A stretch of 64,000 nucleotides of DNA, taken from contig NZ_JBDOQT010000001.1 of assembly GCF_039839785.1 (NCBI RefSeq), forward strand, positions 1,798,001 through 1,862,000, given 5' to 3'. Origin of the DNA: Pelagibius sp. CAU 1746 (GTDB lineage: Bacteria; Pseudomonadota; Alphaproteobacteria; Kiloniellales; Kiloniellaceae). The notes under the pieces are model-generated. The model worked only from the letters and a program-made list of their open reading frames with translations. It ran no database searches and was not told the origin of the DNA. Every line of letters begins with the position of its first letter. Position 1 is the stretch's first letter. The translations under genes were made by a program, and so were the position numbers. This document shows, piece by piece, positions 57,166 through 64,000 of this stretch.

Positions 57166-57274
57166 ATTCGTATTTTACTATTCCACCCCCGCGTTCTTTG
57201 ATTTTCGCACCGTCCTCCCGGTGGCGGTCAACAAAGCGGGCCGCAGCGGCCCGGCGAGAACAGGAGGCTCAATC

Positions 57275-58348
57275 ATGAAAAGAAAGCTCAGCGCATTGCC
57301 GGCATCTGCGGCGATGGTGCTCGCGCTCACGGGCAGCGCAGTCGCGGGCGACTGGTACCCCTACTCGGTCGAAGTCTGGGATCCGCCGTTCAACATGGAA
57401 AGCCCGCGCAAGGCGATGGACTATGTGCCGCTCGAAAAGGCCGCGAAAAAGTGGGATATCTGCGTTTCCTTCCCGCACATGAAAGACGCCTATTGGCTGG
57501 GGGTCGACTACGGCATCACCGAAGAGGCAAAGCGCCTGGGCGTGAAGGCCAACGTCGTCGAGGCGGGTGGTTATACCGAGCTCAATACCCAGATTTCCCA
57601 GATAGAGGACTGCGTCTCGGCAGGGGCCGATGCGGTCGTTATCGGCGCGATCTCCTTTGACGGGCTGAACAACCTGGTCAGCGAGATTCGATCCAAGAAC
57701 ATCCCGGTTATCGACGTCATCAACGGCATGTCCTCCAGCGAGCTCTCGGCGAAGTCGCTGGTTTCCTTCGGTGAGATGGGCGCCAAGGCCGGTGAGTTCC
57801 TCGCCAAGGCGCACCCCGCAGGCGGCCAGGCGGCAAAGGTGGCTTGGTTCCCAGGGCCGGCCGGCGCAGGCTGGGTGGAAGCGGGCAATGCCGGCTTCCA
57901 ACGCGCGGTCGCCGGCAGCGCGGTCGAACTGGTCGACACCAAGTATGGCGACACCGGCAAGGAAGCGCAGGCCAAGCTGGTCGAAGATGCGCTCGAGGCC
58001 TATCCCGAACTGAGCTACATCGTTGGCACTGCGGTGACGGCGGAGGCTGCCGTGCCGATCCTGCGTGCCCGGGGCCTGACCGACCAGGTCAAGGTCGTCT
58101 CCTACTACTACACGCCAGGCGTTGACCGGGGTATTGCGCGCGGTCAGATCCTTGCGGCACCGACGGATTCAACCGTGATCCAGGGACGCGTCGCGGTCGA
58201 CCAGGCCGTGCGCATCCTGGAAGGCAAGGATTATCAGAAGCACGTCGGGCCGGCGCTCTATGTCGTGACCCAGGAAAACCACGGTAAGTTCGACCCCTCG
58301 TCGACGCTGGCGCCGAACGGCTTCAGTCCGGTCTTCTCGGTCGACTAG
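57275..58348 (+). CDS. TorT-like periplasmic binding protein
   Basis: A 357-residue secreted binding protein. A signal peptide (about residues 1-24) precedes WYPYSVEVWDPPFNM, then DICVSFPHMKDAYWLGVDYGITEEAKRLGVKANVVEAGGYTE, a pattern found in TorT of the TMAO-sensing system and in related ABC-transport binding proteins. The rest has the LacI-type sugar-binding fold (DAVVIGAISFDGLNNL, KVAWFPGPAGAGWVEAGNAGF). Here it stands before an RbsA/RbsC pair, so import, not TMAO sensing, is likely. AGGAGG lies upstream of the ATG. Confidence 0.88.
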   Translation: MKRKLSALPASAAMVLALTGSAVAGDWYPYSVEVWDPPFNMESPRKAMDYVPLEKAAKKWDICVSFPHMKDAYWLGVDYGITEEAKRLGVKANVVEAGGYTELNTQISQIEDCVSAGADAVVIGAISFDGLNNLVSEIRSKNIPVIDVINGMSSSELSAKSLVSFGEMGAKAGEFLAKAHPAGGQAAKVAWFPGPAGAGWVEAGNAGFQRAVAGSAVELVDTKYGDTGKEAQAKLVEDALEAYPELSYIVGTAVTAEAAVPILRARGLTDQVKVVSYYYTPGVDRGIARGQILAAPTDSTVIQGRVAVDQAVRILEGKDYQKHVGPALYVVTQENHGKFDPSSTLAPNGFSPVFSVD

Positions 58349-58368
58349 GCGCCGGCGACTAGCGGACC

Positions 58369-59919
58369 ATGTCGACTTCACAGGCCGCCGTGCAAGGCGG
58401 GGGGCCGTCACCATCGGCCTCCCCCCTGCTGCAGACGATTGCCGTGACAAAGGACTATCCCGGCGTCAGGGCGCTGGACGGCGTGGACTTCGATCTGCGT
58501 GCCGGCGAGGTACATGTTCTCTTCGGCGAGAACGGCGCCGGCAAGTCCACCCTAATCTCCATCCTGGCCGGCGCGAACCAACCGAGTGCCGGTCGCATCC
58601 TCATCAAGGGAGAGCACATAACGCTGGCGTCGGTTCACGACGCCCGCGCCTACGGCATTTCGGCGGTGTTCCAGGAGTTTTCCCTGATCCCGCAGATGAC
58701 CGTGGAGGAGAACCTCTTTCTGGGTGCCGAGCCGACGCGCGGCGGCTTCATCGACCGGGCGCGTATTCGCCGCGAGTCGCTGGAGATCCTTGGGGAGCTG
58801 GGTTTCGCTCTGAAGCCCGAGCAGCGCGTCGACCGCTTGACGCGCGCCGAGCAGCAGATGGTCGAGATCGCCAAAGCCTTCCGGTCCGACCTTTCCGTCC
58901 TTATCCTCGACGAACCGACGGCCTCGCTCACGAACCACGAGACCGATCATCTCTTCGACCTGATCGGCCGCTTGACCAAGCGCGGCGTGGGGATCGTCTA
59001 CATTACCCACCGCATGGCGGAAATCCGGCGCATCGGCGACCGTATTACAGTGCTGCGGGACGGACGCTACATCGACACCGTCGATGCCAAGACCACCTCC
59101 GAAGACGATCTGGTGCGCCTGATGACCGGCCGGGTCGTTGGCGGCATCTTCCCGCCGCTCGACCTCGCAGCCCCCGGCGACAAGGTTCTGGAGGTGCGCA
59201 ACCTGACCACGCCCGACGAAACGGTCATCCAGGCCTCGATGAACGTGCGGGCCGGCGAGATCGTCGGCATGGCCGGCCTCGTCGGCTCCGGTAAATCGGA
59301 ACTGATGCAGGCCTGCTTCGGTGCCGGCCCGATCGACTCCGGCAAAGTAGTACTGCGGGGCCGGGATATCACCGGACAGGGGCCGCGCCGCAACATCCGC
59401 GATGGTTTTCTCTACTTGCCCGCCGACCGGCGCAGCGAGGGCCTGATGATGATGCGCTCGGTGCGTGAGAACGTCGCGCTGGCCTCACTCGGCATCGCAC
59501 CCTTTTCCAACGGCATTGTTCTCGACCGCGCCGGCGAAACGCGGACGGTCGCCGCGCTGGCGGAACGCCTGAATCTCGCGCCGCTGCGCATCGAGCGGGC
59601 CGTGGATCACTTTTCCGGCGGCAACCAACAAAAAGTGATGTTGGCCCGCAGCCTGACGCGCGCCTACGATCTCATCGTCTTCGATGAGCCGACTGTCGGC
59701 GTCGATGTCGGCACCCGGGCGTCGATCTACGAATTCATCGTCGGGCTCGCGCGCAGCGGTGTCGGCATTGTTCTGATCTCCTCCGACCTGCCCGAAATCC
59801 TCCACCTGACCACCCGCGCCTACGTCTTCTATCGCGGCCGCGTTCAGGCTGAGCTGCGCGCAGGAGAGCTGACGGAGGAGAATGTGCTCGCCCATTTCTT
59901 CGAGAGGGAGGCCGCATGA
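58369..59919 (+). CDS. Sugar-type ABC transporter ATP-binding protein (RbsA family)
   Basis: A 516-residue protein with two ABC domains. The first has Walker A GENGAGKST, a degenerate signature LTRAEQQM and Walker B LILDEPTASL; the second GLVGSGKSE, the canonical signature FSGGNQQK and Walker B LIVFDEPTVGVD. It drives import with the next permease. The unusual first signature is typical of RbsA. The stop overlaps the permease start by four bases. Confidence 0.95.
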   Translation: MSTSQAAVQGGGPSPSASPLLQTIAVTKDYPGVRALDGVDFDLRAGEVHVLFGENGAGKSTLISILAGANQPSAGRILIKGEHITLASVHDARAYGISAVFQEFSLIPQMTVEENLFLGAEPTRGGFIDRARIRRESLEILGELGFALKPEQRVDRLTRAEQQMVEIAKAFRSDLSVLILDEPTASLTNHETDHLFDLIGRLTKRGVGIVYITHRMAEIRRIGDRITVLRDGRYIDTVDAKTTSEDDLVRLMTGRVVGGIFPPLDLAAPGDKVLEVRNLTTPDETVIQASMNVRAGEIVGMAGLVGSGKSELMQACFGAGPIDSGKVVLRGRDITGQGPRRNIRDGFLYLPADRRSEGLMMMRSVRENVALASLGIAPFSNGIVLDRAGETRTVAALAERLNLAPLRIERAVDHFSGGNQQKVMLARSLTRAYDLIVFDEPTVGVDVGTRASIYEFIVGLARSGVGIVLISSDLPEILHLTTRAYVFYRGRVQAELRAGELTEENVLAHFFEREAA

Positions 59920-60944
59920 TGGCCAAGGACACCGCGGCCGCACGGCCAAGGGGCGGCGCAGGCGATGCGGCCAAGCGGCTCTTCGTCAAGCTCGGCATTC
60001 TGCCGTTCCTGCTGGTGATCGCCGTGGTGGTGTTCACGCTGATGTCCGACAATTTCCTGACGCCGCGCAACCTGATGAACGTGCTGCGTCAATCGGTCTA
60101 TCTGATGATCGTCTCGCTGGGACAGATGATGGCTCTCTTGACCGGCGGCTTCGACCTCTCGGTCGGCACCATCGTGGCGCTGTCCTCGGTCGTGGGGGCA
60201 ATGGCCATGGCAGCTAGTTTTGCCGCGGCACCCGATGCGGTGTGGCTGGCGATCGCCGTTGGCTGCTTCGCCGGCATTGCCGCCGGCGTCGCCATCGGCG
60301 TCGTCAACGGCATCGGCGTCGCCTTCTTCAACGTCTCCCCCTTCATGATGTCGCTCGGTATGGCCTCGGTCGGTTTCGGCATCGCGCTCTACCTGACCGG
60401 CGGCGTGCCGGTCTACGGCATGCCCCAGGCCTTCGGCGACGTTCTGGGATTCGGCATGTTGTTCGGAATCCCGGCGCCTGTCTATGTCGCGGCGCTGCTC
60501 GCCGTGGCGCTCTATGCTTTCCTCTACCGGACTCCGCAAGGGCGCTATTTCTATGCCGTCGGCGGCAACCTGAAAGCCGCCGCGCTGTCGGGAATCAATG
60601 CCACTGGAACTCTGTTTTTCACCTATGTGCTCTGCGCCTTCTTCGCGGCCGTGGCCGGCATGCTTCTGACCGCGCGGCTGGATACGGGCGAGGCCAATAT
60701 CGGTGCCTCGATGCCGCTTGAGTCCATTGCCGCCTGCGTTATCGCCGGGGTGAGTCTGCGCGGCGGCGTCGGCCGTCTGGAGAATGTGGTTCTCGGCGCT
60801 CTGTTCATCGGCTTGGTGCAGAACGGCATGAACCTGGCGCGCATCGAATCCTATTTGCAGACAGTCGTATTGGGCACTCTTTTGATACTAGCGGTCATCG
60901 CCGATCAGATCCGGCTCCGCTATGTCGCCTCGCTCAAAGACTAA
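59916..60944 (+). CDS. ABC transporter permease (RbsC family)
   Basis: A 342-residue inner-membrane permease of the branched-chain/sugar type with about eight to ten membrane segments. LLTGGFDLSVGTIVALSSVVGAMA and AVGGNLKAAALSGINATGTLFFTYVLC are diagnostic; the C-terminal half has GVSLRGGVGRLENVVLGALFIGLVQNGMNLARI. It pairs with the double-ABC subunit. Its start ATG overlaps the ATPase stop. Confidence 0.94.
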   Translation: MMAKDTAAARPRGGAGDAAKRLFVKLGILPFLLVIAVVVFTLMSDNFLTPRNLMNVLRQSVYLMIVSLGQMMALLTGGFDLSVGTIVALSSVVGAMAMAASFAAAPDAVWLAIAVGCFAGIAAGVAIGVVNGIGVAFFNVSPFMMSLGMASVGFGIALYLTGGVPVYGMPQAFGDVLGFGMLFGIPAPVYVAALLAVALYAFLYRTPQGRYFYAVGGNLKAAALSGINATGTLFFTYVLCAFFAAVAGMLLTARLDTGEANIGASMPLESIAACVIAGVSLRGGVGRLENVVLGALFIGLVQNGMNLARIESYLQTVVLGTLLILAVIADQIRLRYVASLKD

Positions 60945-60957
60945 GGAGAAAGAGAGT

Positions 60958-61686
60958 ATGCCTGTCGATATTAACTGCGACATGGGCGAGAGCTTCGGTC
61001 TTTATAAAATGGGCGATGACGAAGGCATGATGCCTTACATCACGCAGGCCAACGTCGCCTGCGGCTTTCATGGATCGGACCCGAATCACATGCGGCGCAC
61101 AGTGGAGCTTGCGCTGGCCCACGGCGTGAAGGTGGGCGCGCACTTCTCGCTGCCCGACCTGCCGGGCTTCGGCCGGCGGGAGATGAAGATCGACCGGGAA
61201 GAGATGGCGAACATCATCATCTATCAAGTCGGCGCATTGAAAGGCTTCCTGGAGGCAGCCGGGATGACCTTGTCGCATATGAAGCCGCACGGCGCTCTTT
61301 ACGGCATGGCGGCCCAGCAGGAGCCGATTGCGCACGCCGTTGCCGATGTCGCCGAGATTTACAAGGTTCCGGTACTAGGGATGGCCGCTACGCTGCACGA
61401 GCAGGTATGCGCCGATCGCGGTATTTCGTTCCAAGCCGAGTTCTTTGCCGATCTCGGCTACGACGACGACGGCAGATTGCTGATCACTCGCAAGCACGAT
61501 GCCGTCGATCCGGGTATGGCCGCCGCGCGCTGTGTCCAGGCGGTGCGCGAAGGTGCGATCAAGTCCATCAACGGCAAGTCTCTTTCCGTACGCGCCGAGA
61601 CGATCTGCGTTCATTCGGACACCCCCAATGCTATCGACGTTGCCAAGGCGGTGCGGAAGGCGGTCAGCGAGCTGGAAGCCGCCTGA
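60958..61686 (+). CDS. pxpA: LamB/YcsF family protein, 5-oxoprolinase subunit A-like
   Basis: A 242-residue PxpA-type protein: VDINCDMGESFGLYKMGDDEGMMPYITQANVACGFHGSDPNHMRRTVELALAHGVKVGAHFSLPDLPGFGRREM in order, then MKPHGALYGMA and RAETICVHSDTPNA. With PxpB and PxpC it opens 5-oxoproline or a similar cyclic amide using ATP. The ATG at 60958 has GGAG in the previous bases; an earlier in-frame ATG lies within the permease end. Next gene after 32 bases. Confidence 0.92.
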   Translation: MPVDINCDMGESFGLYKMGDDEGMMPYITQANVACGFHGSDPNHMRRTVELALAHGVKVGAHFSLPDLPGFGRREMKIDREEMANIIIYQVGALKGFLEAAGMTLSHMKPHGALYGMAAQQEPIAHAVADVAEIYKVPVLGMAATLHEQVCADRGISFQAEFFADLGYDDDGRLLITRKHDAVDPGMAAARCVQAVREGAIKSINGKSLSVRAETICVHSDTPNAIDVAKAVRKAVSELEAA

Positions 61687-61718
61687 CAAGGCGCCCAATA
61701 GAAAAAGGAGAACATGCC

Positions 61719-61958
61719 ATGGCGAGGCACGAGGTTAAGTCCCCCATTCCGGGGACCTTCTATCGAAAGCCGGCACCGGATCAGCCGCCCTACAAGGAGG
61801 TCGGCGACGCCGTTGCCAAGGGCGACACCCTGGGCTTGGTTGAGGTCATGAAGACCTACGTCGAGGTGAAGGCCGATGACGACGGAACGGTCGCAAGCTT
61901 TCCCATCGGTGACTCCGAGCCGGTGATGGCCGGTCAAACCATCGCTGAGCTGGACTGA
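61719..61958 (+). CDS. Short biotin carboxyl carrier protein
   Basis: A 79-residue biotinyl domain. The biotin lysine lies in EVMKTYVEVKAD, and SPIPGTFYRKPAPDQPP and GQTIAEL are usual for the fold. It lacks the N-terminal linker of AccB of fatty acid synthesis. AAGGAG precedes the ATG at 61719. Its stop overlaps the biotin carboxylase start by one base, so both work together. Confidence 0.92.
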   Translation: MARHEVKSPIPGTFYRKPAPDQPPYKEVGDAVAKGDTLGLVEVMKTYVEVKADDDGTVASFPIGDSEPVMAGQTIAELD

Positions 61959-63358
61959 TGCCAGCCGTTACAAGGTCCATTAAGAAGTTGCTGATCGCCA
62001 ACCGCGGCGAGATCGCGGTGCGGATCGTCCGCGCCGCGCAGGACCTCGGTATTGCCACGGTCCAGGTTCACAGCGACGCGGATGCCGACAGCCGCGCCGT
62101 ACAGTTGGCCGACGAAGCGGTGAACATCGGCCCGCCGCAGGCGGCGAAGTCCTACCTGGATATGGAGGCGATCCTGGCTGCGGCCCGCCAGACCGGGGCC
62201 GACGCGGTCCATCCGGGTTATGGATTTCTTGCCGAGAACGCAGACTTCGCCGACGCGGTCGCAGCGGCCGGATTGATCTTTGTCGGTCCCAGCGGGGACA
62301 CCATCCGGCTGATGGGCGACAAGGCCGCCGCCCGCGCCGAAGCCAAGAAGGCCGGGGTGCCGACCGTGCCGGGCAACGACGGACTTCTGGGCGATATGGA
62401 TGCAGCGGTGGCGCTGGCCGAGGATATCGGCTTTCCGGTGATGATCAAGGCGGCGGCCGGCGGCGGCGGCCGCGGCATCCGCGTGGCCGGCGATGCGTCG
62501 GAGTTCCGCGCCCTCGCACCGCAGGCTTCCGCAGAAGCCAAGGCGGCCTTCGGCGACGGCGGCATCTATGTCGAGAAGGTCGTCGAGCGGGCCCGCCACA
62601 TTGAGGTGCAGGTGCTGGGAGACGGCATGGATGTCGTGCACTTCTACGAGCGTGAATGCTCCCTGCAGCGCCGCCGCCAGAAGGTCTGGGAAGAAGCGCC
62701 CTCGGCGGTGCTGGCCGACTCGGCGCGGGAGTCTCTTTGCGCTGCGGCGGTCGCCCTGGCCAAGGCGGTCGACTACAAAGGTGCCGGCACGGTCGAGTTC
62801 CTCTACGACGATGACAGCGGCGCGTTCTACTTCATCGAGATGAACACCCGTATCCAGGTCGAGCACCCGGTGACCGAGATGATCTGCGGCGTTGACCTGG
62901 TGGCGGAGATGATCGCTATTGCCGATGGCCAGAAGCTGCGCCTGCGTCAGGACGAGATCCAGCGCCGCGGCCACGCCATCGAGGTGCGGTTGAACGCGGA
63001 AGACCCTGCCAACAATTTCATGCCTTTTCCCGGCGTTGTTGGCGCGCTCAGCGTTCCGGCCGGGCCGGGGGTACGCTTCGATCACATGCTCTATCCGGGC
63101 TACGCAGTGCCGCCGTTCTACGATTCCCTCCTTGGCAAGCTCATCGTCTGGGCCGAAGACCGCCCGGCAGCCCTGCGGCGGCTGTCCCGCGCGCTGGCTG
63201 AGTTGCGTATCGAGGGGCTGCCAACGACGGCGCCGCTGTTCCAGGCGTTGCTGGACAGCGAGGAGCTGCGCAGCAGTGCCGTTCACACGCGCTGGCTGGA
63301 GCACTGGCTGGACCAAAACATCGATCTCATCAGGCAAAAGGGAGGCCGAGCCGCATGA
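61958..63358 (+). CDS. Biotin carboxylase
   Basis: A 466-residue ATP-grasp enzyme that carboxylates the biotin of the carrier protein using bicarbonate. IKKLLIANRGEIAVRIVRAAQDLG begins it; KAAAGGGGRGIRVAG is the ATP loop; EMNTRIQVEHPVTEMICGVDLV the metal-binding end. It is of the AccC size. A biotin carboxylase beside PxpABC-type genes is recurrent in bacteria; the acceptor here is probably the same amide substrate. Confidence 0.95.
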   Translation: MPAVTRSIKKLLIANRGEIAVRIVRAAQDLGIATVQVHSDADADSRAVQLADEAVNIGPPQAAKSYLDMEAILAAARQTGADAVHPGYGFLAENADFADAVAAAGLIFVGPSGDTIRLMGDKAAARAEAKKAGVPTVPGNDGLLGDMDAAVALAEDIGFPVMIKAAAGGGGRGIRVAGDASEFRALAPQASAEAKAAFGDGGIYVEKVVERARHIEVQVLGDGMDVVHFYERECSLQRRRQKVWEEAPSAVLADSARESLCAAAVALAKAVDYKGAGTVEFLYDDDSGAFYFIEMNTRIQVEHPVTEMICGVDLVAEMIAIADGQKLRLRQDEIQRRGHAIEVRLNAEDPANNFMPFPGVVGALSVPAGPGVRFDHMLYPGYAVPPFYDSLLGKLIVWAEDRPAALRRLSRALAELRIEGLPTTAPLFQALLDSEELRSSAVHTRWLEHWLDQNIDLIRQKGGRAA

Positions 63359-64000
63359 CTAGCCGATACACCTTTGGCGGCGACGAGCATATCTTCGTCG
63401 AAGTCGAAGAAGCCATGTCGTTGGAGGCCTTCTTCGTCAGCCTTTCCATGACCAACGCGGTGCGCGAGGCCGGCATCGAGGGCGTTACGGAGATCTGTCC
63501 GGCCAACGCCTCTTTCCAGATCAAGTTCGACCCGGACGTCATCCGCCCAGATGATCTGATGGCCGAACTGAAGCGGCTGGAAGCGACGGCGGAGAGCGCC
63601 GAACATGCGCTGGACACCCGCATCGTCGAAGTGCCGGTCTATTATCAGGACCCTTGGACGAATGAGACTCTGATGCGCTTTCGCGAGCGCCACCAGGACC
63701 CCGACGCGACCGACATCGAATATGCCGCCTCGATCAATGGTTACGACAGCGTGGAGAAATTTATCGAAGCGCACTCGGGGGCGCCATGGTTCGTCTCCAT
63801 GGTCGGCTTCGTCTCCGGCCTGCCGTTCCTGTACCAGATGGTCGAGCGCCAACGGCAGATCGAGGTGCCGAAATACCTGCGTCCGCGCACGGACACGCCG
63901 CGCCTGACCGTCGGCTACGGCGGCTGCTTTTCCTGCATTTATTCGGTGCGCGGGGCTGGCGGCTATCAGATGTTCGGCATCACTCCGATGCCGATCTTCG
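63355..64000 (+). CDS. PxpB-like 5-oxoprolinase subunit / allophanate hydrolase subunit 1 type, cut by window end
   Basis: 215 residues are visible, open to base 64000. GDEHIFVEVEEAMSLEAFFVSLSMTNAV and ICPANASFQIKFDPDVIRPDDLMAELKRLEA match the KipI/PxpB (DUF213) type; the later SGAPWFVSMVGFVSGLPFLYQM and CFSCIYSVRG fit also. The ATG overlaps the biotin carboxylase stop (ATGA). A PxpC partner is expected beyond the window. Confidence 0.85.
   Translation, partial: MTSRYTFGGDEHIFVEVEEAMSLEAFFVSLSMTNAVREAGIEGVTEICPANASFQIKFDPDVIRPDDLMAELKRLEATAESAEHALDTRIVEVPVYYQDPWTNETLMRFRERHQDPDATDIEYAASINGYDSVEKFIEAHSGAPWFVSMVGFVSGLPFLYQMVERQRQIEVPKYLRPRTDTPRLTVGYGGCFSCIYSVRGAGGYQMFGITPMPIF

Overview
The window reads as chromosomal DNA of a high-GC alphaproteobacterium, most likely of the broad Rhodospirillales/Kiloniellales group (an inference from gene content and order: ruvCAB-ybgC-tolQRAB-pal-cpoB-tilS-ftsH-folP-glmM, a DUF4164-like gene with zapA, 6S RNA and a 5-FTHF cyclo-ligase gene, rpoH beside rluD, serC-serA, hisZ-purA). 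Coding density is high. Many genes overlap by 1-4 bases at ATGA/TTGA junctions, so translational coupling is common.

Layout. 1-3.8 kb: a minus-strand carbon operon, transketolase, class I aldolase and GAPDH (cut by the window start). 3.8-6.8 kb: DUF4164-like coiled-coil protein, zapA, 6S RNA, 5-FTHF cyclo-ligase, a YmdB-type phosphodiesterase and a small helical orphan. 7-23.5 kb: a long plus-strand housekeeping block for recombination (yebC, ruvCAB), the Tol-Pal envelope system, tilS, ftsH, folP, glmM and an LrgAB pair. 23.5-32.7 kb: an accessory stretch with a frameshifted two-CxxC protein gene, a MocR regulator divergent from a DUF1127 gene, PhzF, cupin, GNAT and MaoC genes, a Phd/ParE toxin-antitoxin pair, a membrane protein and a three-gene operon of unrecognised proteins. 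33-46.7 kb: serC-serA, an FG-GAP-type protein, a PqiA-like protein, hisZ-purA, a degenerate kinase-like membrane protein, rpoH, rluD and a threonine-aldolase-like gene.

46.9-55.9 kb: a tRNA-Glu(CTC) gene followed by an integrated element of about 8.9 kb. The last 16 bases of the tRNA are repeated at 55904-55919. The element carries a tyrosine recombinase, HK97-type portal, prohead protease and major capsid protein, a MerR-like regulator, an HNH endonuclease, a protein with two tandem helix-turn-helix units, several small unknown genes and a repeat-rich non-coding segment. I see no large terminase, tail, lysis or replication gene. It therefore looks like a head-encoding phage satellite, comparable in concept to capsid-forming PICIs, or a strongly reduced prophage. 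Its structural genes run capsid, protease, portal, integrase, the reverse of the usual HK97-type order. This is the most interesting region.

56-64 kb: a LysR regulator divergent from an operon for a TorT-like periplasmic binding protein, an RbsA/RbsC-type ABC transporter, a LamB/YcsF (PxpA) protein, a short biotin carrier protein, biotin carboxylase and a PxpB-like protein that runs off the window. Together these suggest uptake and opening of a lactam or related amide; the substrate cannot be read from sequence.
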